Shown here one piece after another: positions 23,491 through 28,069 of a stretch of DNA of 28,069 bases (its first letter is position 1; each line of letters opens with the position of its first letter). This stretch comes from a virus. The stretch spans positions 1 through 28,069 of the IMG/VR virus record IMGVR_UViG_3300009000_000035; one strand, written 5' to 3'. Below the pieces are notes generated by a model, which saw only the letters and a list, made by a program, of their open reading frames with translations, searched no databases and was not told the origin of the DNA. Both the position numbers and the translations under genes were made by a program.

Positions 23491-24147
23491 CTACCAATCG
23501 ACGGTAAGAATCACTTCTTTATGGTGGCCCACACGCACCAAGGGGTCTACCCAAATCTGGAACCCAGCTTCCTTAGCCTTCATGCAGAAACTGAAATCCT
23601 CGCTGGCGTTCACCATTCTCATAGCCACAGGTACTTTCAGAATCTCAAACCACGGGCGAGGGACCTTCTCGAATACTCCCTGCTTCATCGCCACGAACCC
23701 AAAACCCACACCGTCCACCTCGACAGGGTTATCCGTCAGCATGAAGGCAACTTTGTCCATCACACGAGGAGTACCCATCTCCAACTTCATAACACCCACC
23801 TGACCAGCACCGCCCACAGCAGCAAGACCAGACACGATGTCTAAATCACTTGACAACAGTCTTTGGAAGTTCTCGACCGACCAGCTCATGTCCGAGTCAA
23901 TCCAGAAAATCTTGTCGTAGGTGAACTCCCCCGACCCAATCTCGTTTGTTTCCCAGTTCTGCGAGACCGTTCCCGTTGCGGTCATCTCACGGGCGCTAGC
24001 TACAAACGACGAATAATTATTGAGAAGAGTGTATGAAAACCCGTTTTCGCTCAACCACCGCAAAGTTTCTACCAAAGAATCGACATAGGCGGCTTTATAG
24101 CTTTCACCCGGAGTTGCGATGACGACGTTGTAGTGGGGCTTTTCCAT
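23491..24147 (-). CDS. Glycosyltransferase-like protein
   Basis: A 218-residue protein starting MEKPHYNVVIATPGESYKAA. The order NVVIATPGESY (nucleotide-sugar strand), a helix, then YDKIFWIDSDMSW with a DxD motif (84-86), then GVGFGFVAMKQGVFEKVPRP, then NASEDFSFCMKAKEAGFQIW and DP-LVRVGHHKE fits a GT-A-fold glycosyltransferase of the kind found in phages. DSD would hold the metal and sugar nucleotide. It may decorate phage DNA, a structural protein or a host surface. No shine-dalgarno precedes 24147 and no convincing promoter was found, so the start is less certain. It is divergent from the endolysin gene. Confidence 0.7.
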   Translation of the reverse strand: MEKPHYNVVIATPGESYKAAYVDSLVETLRWLSENGFSYTLLNNYSSFVASAREMTATGTVSQNWETNEIGSGEFTYDKIFWIDSDMSWSVENFQRLLSSDLDIVSGLAAVGGAGQVGVMKLEMGTPRVMDKVAFMLTDNPVEVDGVGFGFVAMKQGVFEKVPRPWFEILKVPVAMRMVNASEDFSFCMKAKEAGFQIWVDPLVRVGHHKEVILTVDW

Positions 24148-24241
24148 AGAAACACACTATCTAATCTGTCACTTTTCTGCCATAGATATGAGCTAAATAT
24201 CGGTTCAAACCCGATAAAACGGCAAAAATCGGACATTTCTA

Positions 24242-24259
24242 TCATGTATAGTCACGCAC
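24242..24259 (+). promoter_or_regulatory. -10 box for a leaderless endolysin transcript
   Basis: TATAGT (24247-24252) is seven bases before the ATG at 24260, with no shine-dalgarno. No good -35 is visible. The message may begin at the start codon. Confidence 0.45.
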
Positions 24260-25153
24260 ATGAGTTGGAACCCGCAGTCCCTTATCAAGGCTGCTCAGAA
24301 GTCCGGCATCGACTACGAAGTTGATGGAACATGGCTCAAGGTTGACCCTTATGGCAAGGGCTTCCAGCCTGTTGGAGTTGTCTGGCACCACACAGCGTGC
24401 GGAACATTCTCCAAGGGCAACATGCCATCTCTCAACTGGTGTCGCTTCCCCGGTCAGTATTCAGGCAAGGCTCGGGCTTGTCACATCGTTGTTGGGCGTG
24501 ACGGCAAGTTTCAAATCATTGCAGGTCGTGGCGCATACCACGCAGGTGTCGGTGGACCGATGACTGTCAATGGAAAGTCCATCCCTCGAAACCTCGGCAA
24601 CCGCTACCTCATTGGTATCGAAATCGAAGCGTCCTCCACTCGCAAGGTTCGCAAGAAGAATCGTCGTACTCCGAAGAACGATATGAACCCTGCACAATTC
24701 ACCGCCGTTGCGAAGTACTGCGCTGCTTTGTTCGACCTACTCGACTGGGAGACCGATGCGGCAATCCGTCATCAGGATTGGGCTCCCGGTAGGAAGGTCG
24801 ATGTCGGCATCCCGCTGAAGTCACTTCGAGATGAAATTGAGAAGTACCGGAAGAAGTCCGGACATCCTCAACCCGAGGAACCAGAAATCAAGCCAGTCGT
24901 TCCTCCGGTGGTGAAACTTTCCAACATCAAGTTCCGCAAGCGTCACGACCACGTTCTCATCGTGAAGGAAGCTCTCAATAAAGAGTTCCGTCGTGCTGAC
25001 CTAGTGATGAACCCATACTTCGGTATGAGGATGCGTCGCTACTACTCCAAGTGGCAGAAGTCCCTTGGATATAAAGGTAAGGATGCCGATGGCTTCCCCG
25101 GTCGTGATTCGCTCACGAAGCTAGGGAAAAAGCACGGCTTCAAGGTCATCTAG
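24260..25153 (+). CDS. Endolysin: N-acetylmuramoyl-L-alanine amidase
   Basis: A 297-residue protein. Residues 38-46 VGVVWHHTA open an Amidase_2 domain; ARACHIVVGRDGKFQIIAGR supplies the next conserved strand; GNRYLIGIEIEAS and AAIRHQDWAPGRKVDVG complete it, with zinc ligands H43 or H44 and the H in HQDWAPGRKVD. The domain cuts the amide between MurNAc and L-Ala. A Pro-rich linker (about 205-222) leads to a C-terminal region with VLIVKEALNKEFRRAD, then RRYYSKWQKSLGYKGKDADG and FPGRDSLTKLGKKHGF, a peptidoglycan-binding domain found at the end of many actinophage endolysins. No signal peptide, so release needs a holin. It heads the plus-strand block and is followed by a terminator. Confidence 0.92.
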   Translation: MSWNPQSLIKAAQKSGIDYEVDGTWLKVDPYGKGFQPVGVVWHHTACGTFSKGNMPSLNWCRFPGQYSGKARACHIVVGRDGKFQIIAGRGAYHAGVGGPMTVNGKSIPRNLGNRYLIGIEIEASSTRKVRKKNRRTPKNDMNPAQFTAVAKYCAALFDLLDWETDAAIRHQDWAPGRKVDVGIPLKSLRDEIEKYRKKSGHPQPEEPEIKPVVPPVVKLSNIKFRKRHDHVLIVKEALNKEFRRADLVMNPYFGMRMRRYYSKWQKSLGYKGKDADGFPGRDSLTKLGKKHGFKVI

Positions 25154-25163
25154 CCTAAAAAAG

Positions 25164-25200
25164 ACCCCGCCTCCTCTCAAACAGGAGACGGGGCCTCTCT
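25164..25200. terminator. Terminator after endolysin, strong on minus
   Basis: On minus, CCCCGTCTCCT pairs with AGGAGGCGGGG (one G-U) and is followed by TCTTTTTT, a textbook terminator. On plus the same stem has a C-A mismatch and is followed by CTCTCTTTT. It probably works in both directions; no minus gene lies nearby on its right, so the minus function is puzzling. Confidence 0.75.
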
Positions 25201-25235
25201 TTTCCTATCTATCCACCAAGAAGAAAGGAACAACC

Positions 25236-25745
25236 ATGAATCGCATCATTGTTATGACTCTCGTTACGTTCGTAACTTTAGCATCATTTTTTATTTCTAG
25301 CGAGGAAGTTTCAGCTTTAACTGAGAAGAAATCCAAAAGCAAAGTCATCTATGGCTACAACCACCCGACCATGAAGGGCTGGAAGACCTCGGTCTACCGT
25401 GGCAAGTACTACAACCCTTCGCAGGAAAGATGGCGCAAGTGCGTCCAGAAGCGAGAGTCCACCTTCCGTTACGGTGCCAAGAACCGTTCGTCCTCAGCGT
25501 CCGGTGCGTACCAGTTCCTCGACTCCCAGTGGCGTGAACCTCTGGCGCACATGGTCTACCCAGAACTCAAGAAGATGTACGGCAACAGTGTTGCTAAAGA
25601 TATAAAGAAAAAGTTGTTCGCAAACCCCATCTCAACATGGTCACGGTCCATCCAAGACCAAGCGTTCTTCACCGTTCTGAACTACAACGGAAAATGGTCA
25701 GGCAAGAAGCACTGGAGAACCTTTGGACAAACTTACTCCTGCTAA
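25236..25745 (+). CDS. Secreted Rpf/transglycosylase-like protein
   Basis: A 169-residue protein. An N-terminal signal peptide (MNRIIVMTLVTFVTLASFFI, then SSEEVSA) is followed by a linker and the domain RWRKCVQKRESTFRYGAKNR, SSSASGAYQFLDSQWRE, then PISTWSRSIQDQAFFTVLNY. W-xC-xxRES-xxYxAxNxxSSASGAYQFxxxxW is the resuscitation-promoting-factor/transglycosylase fold that cuts peptidoglycan; the Glu in RES would be catalytic. A shine-dalgarno GAAAGGAACAACC precedes the start. It may widen the wall for entry or release alongside the amidase, and is the second secreted wall enzyme in the window. Confidence 0.85.
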   Translation: MNRIIVMTLVTFVTLASFFISSEEVSALTEKKSKSKVIYGYNHPTMKGWKTSVYRGKYYNPSQERWRKCVQKRESTFRYGAKNRSSSASGAYQFLDSQWREPLAHMVYPELKKMYGNSVAKDIKKKLFANPISTWSRSIQDQAFFTVLNYNGKWSGKKHWRTFGQTYSC

Positions 25746-25783
25746 TACTTTCTTTTACATCTCTGTAGGTGTAAGTTGAATCC

Positions 25784-26107
25784 ATGGCTACGACTGCACG
25801 ACCGTTAGAGACGTTCACTCTTCCCAACGGCACCTCCCTCAACACCCACGCTAAGGGAGACTGCAAGGGAGACCACTGCGCCATCCACAACCCGTCTAAC
25901 CATCACATGGTCGATTGGCCTCAGAACTGGCGTGACGACATCTTCGTCATGGAGCGTGTCTGCGAACATGGCATCGGTCATCCCGACCCCGACCACATCT
26001 CCTATGACAAGCGACCTGACGTAAAGTCTCACGGTTGCGACGGTTGTTGCATCTACATCAATCCATTCATAGAAGATGTCATTGAGTTGATGGAGACTTA
26101 CGAATGA
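25784..26107 (+). CDS. Conserved Cys/His-rich actinophage protein
   Basis: A 107-residue protein starting MATTARPLETFTLPNGTSLN. HAKGDCKGDHCAIHNPSNHH, then MVDWPQNWRDDIFVMERVCE and HGIGHPDPDHISYDKRPD, then HGCDGCCIYI. The order C-xxxHCxIHNPSxHHMxxWPxxWRxDxxxMERxCxHGIGHPDPD...CDGCC is a family present in very many actinobacterial phages; function unknown, but Cys and His suggest a metal site. ATGA overlap joins it to the next gene. There is little shine-dalgarno before 25784. Confidence 0.85.
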   Translation: MATTARPLETFTLPNGTSLNTHAKGDCKGDHCAIHNPSNHHMVDWPQNWRDDIFVMERVCEHGIGHPDPDHISYDKRPDVKSHGCDGCCIYINPFIEDVIELMETYE

Positions 26108-26613
26108 GAGACTTTCAAAGAGAACTTGTAGACAAAATCGCAGAAGAGGTTCTACTTGCTCGTGACTATCCGAAGCCAACAGGAAAGCACGGATACGACT
26201 ATGAGTGGGACCCCACCAAAGAAGACAGTCAGTACTCCATGGTTCGTGAAGATGTTGACTACGTGACTAAGCGTGTCTTTGATTTTCTTCGAGACGAAAC
26301 CCCGGAGGAAGACGAGGAAGTCGTTGAGTCTTACGGGTCACCAGCTGTCTCGACAACAAACGCAATCTTTATCTTCGTGAAGAACCCAGAACCCGGCGTC
26401 CCCTTCTATGTCAAAGATGTTCGAGAGTGGCTGAACCGGGTGGACATGGCTGACATCCCCGACGACACCGAGGTCGAAGGCGGTCTCTACCTTTCTTACG
26501 ACCTCAGTCAAGAGGAAGGCGACCTCGTGCACATCGACCGAATCGAGTGCGGAGACTGCGGAGCCAAGGACATTCTTATTACAAATCACTCCTGCTCCAA
26601 CACCCCCATCTAA
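26104..26613 (+). CDS. Acidic protein with Cys pair, function unknown
   Basis: A 169-residue protein starting MRDFQRELVDKIAEEVLLAR. Acidic, with a helical first half, a strand-rich second half (AIFIFVKNPEPGVPFYVKDV) and CGDCG near residue 150 plus a Cys near the end. No family recognised. The first codon overlaps the previous stop as ATGA, so the two are coupled. Confidence 0.75.
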   Translation: MRDFQRELVDKIAEEVLLARDYPKPTGKHGYDYEWDPTKEDSQYSMVREDVDYVTKRVFDFLRDETPEEDEEVVESYGSPAVSTTNAIFIFVKNPEPGVPFYVKDVREWLNRVDMADIPDDTEVEGGLYLSYDLSQEEGDLVHIDRIECGDCGAKDILITNHSCSNTPI

Positions 26614-26641
26614 CTTCGAGCACTTTTATTGTGCAACCCCC

Positions 26642-26670
26642 TTGCAACTGCCAACCGAGGAGAGTAAGGT
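26642..26670 (+). promoter_or_regulatory. Promoter TTGCAA-17-TAAGGT
   Basis: TTGCAA (26642-26647), 17 bp, TAAGGT (26665-26670). Drives the gene at 26695 and possibly the reductase gene after it. Confidence 0.6.
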
Positions 26671-26694
26671 CGGAGAAAAGAAGGGGATGATGAA

Positions 26695-26904
26695 ATGACA
26701 GATGGGGTTAGCTGGACCGAATACGAACAGCACAAGCGTGAGGTAAAGGACAACATCGTCCGAGAAATCCTTCACGACCTAGACGACCTCATCGACCAGT
26801 GCTCCAACGGGGGCACATCTCGGGATTTTATCGACGGACTCCAGCGTGCTCGGGCGATTATTGCCCCCAAGTCACATCCATTGGACCAGCCCCGTCTTTT
26901 CTAG
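26695..26904 (+). CDS. Small helical protein, function unknown
   Basis: A 69-residue protein starting MTDGVSWTEYEQHKREVKDN. Helical, acidic, with DLIDQCSNGGTSRDFIDGLQ near the middle. No family recognised. AAGAAGGGGATGATGAA precedes the ATG. It lies 71 nt before the ribonucleotide reductase gene, but there is no evidence that it is a reductase partner. Confidence 0.7.
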   Translation: MTDGVSWTEYEQHKREVKDNIVREILHDLDDLIDQCSNGGTSRDFIDGLQRARAIIAPKSHPLDQPRLF

Positions 26905-26975
26905 AAAATTAGGGCCAGTAGTAACCTTGGCTCTTCCACCCAGACTTACAACTACTACTCACGATGGAGTGAACC

Positions 26976-28069
26976 GTGGCTATTGCTTTCTCTTTTCGCA
27001 TCTCTGACGAATTCGTCGCTTCCTACAAAGATAGAAAGGAACCGTTCGGTTATCGAGATGCGGGCGGGAACTCCGTTGGTGAAATCACATTCCTTCGCAC
27101 TTACTCACGACTGAAGGAAGATGGAACCAAGGAGACTTGGGTTGATGTCTGCGAGCGTGTCATCAATGGCATGTACTCACTTCAGAAGGACCACTGCAAA
27201 ACCAACCGACTCCCGTGGAGTGAGCAGAAGGCTCAAAGCTCAGCCAAGGAAGCGTTCGACCGTCTCTTCAATCTGAAGTGGACACCTCCCGGTCGTGGTC
27301 TCTGGGTCATGGGAACTTCCATCGTCAACGAGCAGCGCAACTCTGCTGCACTTCAGAACTGCGCTTTTGTTTCTACCTCAGAGATGACCAAGCACAATCC
27401 TGCTAAGCCATTCGGCTTCCTCATGGAAGCGTCCATGCTCGGCGTTGGCGTTGGCTTCGATGACAAGGGTGCTGATAAAGAGTTCACCATCTACCGCCCT
27501 TCCAATGATAAAGAGCACTACGTCATCCCCGACACCCGTGAGGGTTGGGTCGAGTCCGTCACCTCTCTCATCAACTCATACCTTCGACCAGACCAACCAA
27601 CCTACGTTTTTGACTACGGACTCATTCGTCCACTTGGCGAACCCATCAAGACGTTCGGCGGAACTGCTGCAGGTCCCGAACCTTTGATGAAGTTGCACAA
27701 CCACATCGTGGAACTCTTCAAGGGTCGCAAGGGCAAGATGCTCACTCGCACAGACATCGCAGACATCGGCAACATGATTGGTGTTTGTGTTGTGTCGGGC
27801 AACGTTCGCAGGTCAGCCGAGCTCCTCATCGGTCGTCTAGATGACGAAAACTTCTTGAACTTGAAGAACCCGGAAGCTTTCCCGAAGCGAAATTCTTACG
27901 ACCCCGAAGCTCCCGGTTGGGCATGGATGTCCAACAACTCTGTCGATGTCTCTGTTGGTCAAGACCTCACCCCCATCGTGGAAGGCATCGCTCGCAACGG
28001 AGAACCCGGCGTTCTTTGGATGGACGTTTCTCGCAAGTACGGGCGACTCGCAGATGGTCCCAATAACAA
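26976..28069 (+). CDS. Class II (B12-dependent) ribonucleoside-triphosphate reductase, 3' end beyond window
   Basis: An open frame of 364 codons from the GTG at 26976, preceded by GGAG six bases upstream, and running off the window. It contains GYRDAGGNSVGEITFLRTYS, then WTPPGRGLWVMGTSIV, then ALQNCAFVST with a redox Cys at 129, then MLGVGVGFD, and IGVCVVSGNVRRSAELLIGR: the pattern of the monomeric adenosylcobalamin-dependent ribonucleotide triphosphate reductase (Lactobacillus leichmannii type), about 740 residues in full length. It makes deoxynucleotides for phage DNA synthesis. The radical Cys and the second redox Cys lie beyond the window, so activity cannot be judged; no intein or frameshift in the part seen. 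Confidence 0.9.
   Translation, partial: MAIAFSFRISDEFVASYKDRKEPFGYRDAGGNSVGEITFLRTYSRLKEDGTKETWVDVCERVINGMYSLQKDHCKTNRLPWSEQKAQSSAKEAFDRLFNLKWTPPGRGLWVMGTSIVNEQRNSAALQNCAFVSTSEMTKHNPAKPFGFLMEASMLGVGVGFDDKGADKEFTIYRPSNDKEHYVIPDTREGWVESVTSLINSYLRPDQPTYVFDYGLIRPLGEPIKTFGGTAAGPEPLMKLHNHIVELFKGRKGKMLTRTDIADIGNMIGVCVVSGNVRRSAELLIGRLDDENFLNLKNPEAFPKRNSYDPEAPGWAWMSNNSVDVSVGQDLTPIVEGIARNGEPGVLWMDVSRKYGRLADGPNN

Noticed and set aside
24199-24215. T-arm-like sequence ATCGG-TTCAAAC-CCGAT, suggesting a tRNA or attP
   Set aside because: The 5-bp stem and 7-nt loop fit a T-arm, but no matching acceptor, D-arm or anticodon arm lies upstream and CCGTTTT is absent at the right distance. No integrase is seen. 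It may be a chance palindrome or an operator between divergent genes.
1-28069. CRISPR array, rRNA, insertion sequence or integrase
   Set aside because: No regularly spaced repeats, no transposase-like ORF, no terminal inverted repeats with duplications and no integrase motif were seen on either strand.

Overview
The window looks like part of a large tailed-phage genome (or prophage/phage contig) from an actinobacterial host. It is packed with small proteins of the kind that fill actinobacteriophage accessory regions, many of them with CxxC pairs. It also carries a holin, an amidase endolysin, cell-wall hydrolases, a small-terminase-like protein, a B12-dependent ribonucleotide reductase and a YubB/Api92-like protein. 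Genes overlap by ATGA or TGATG, shine-dalgarno sites read GAAAGGA or GGAGGT, and promoters are classic TTGACA / TATGAT with 17-bp spacers. There are no rRNA genes, no convincing tRNA, no CRISPR array and no insertion sequence. The host cannot be named from the sequence alone.

Layout. (1) 1-2800, plus strand: a G-rich, TGCAG-rich leader, then seven small genes arranged as short cassettes, most with their own promoter and intrinsic terminator. (2) 2810-18152, minus strand: a holin, a peptidoglycan-binding protein and a lytic transglycosylase; then a series of short operons that include an HTH protein, an HslV/proteasome-like Ntn hydrolase, a MoxR-type AAA+ ATPase next to a metallopeptidase-VWA protein, a YubB-like protein, several zinc-knuckle microproteins and a pyrimidine-dimer-glycosylase-like protein. 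(3) 18153-18795: a palindrome-rich non-coding gap. (4) 18796-21207: small membrane and zinc proteins, a terminase-small-subunit-like protein and a second holin (minus, with one small plus ORF). (5) 21474-22968, minus: five coupled genes. (6) 22969-23490: an AT-rich gap with repeats. (7) 23491-24147, minus: a glycosyltransferase-like protein. (8) 24260-28069, plus: endolysin, Rpf-like hydrolase, small conserved genes and a ribonucleotide reductase that runs off the end.

How it fits together. Cell-wall enzymes and holins lie in two separate places, 2810-4336 and 20878-25745. The AAA+/VWA pair and the HslV-like protein suggest phage-directed protein remodelling or degradation. Reductase and repair genes serve DNA supply and integrity. 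Three sequence layers tie the genes together: an 11-mer TGCAGGAAGGT (or its half TGCAGGAA) inside the promoter spacers, a 5' leader box AAACGACGAAAGGA just before many start codons, and an octamer GGTAAAAA found 26 times, nearly always in the sense of transcription. The octamer is sometimes part of the ribosome-binding site and sometimes inside genes. Several genes were found by reading sequence below 60 codons, including three zinc microproteins and a collagen-like (GPK)n microprotein.
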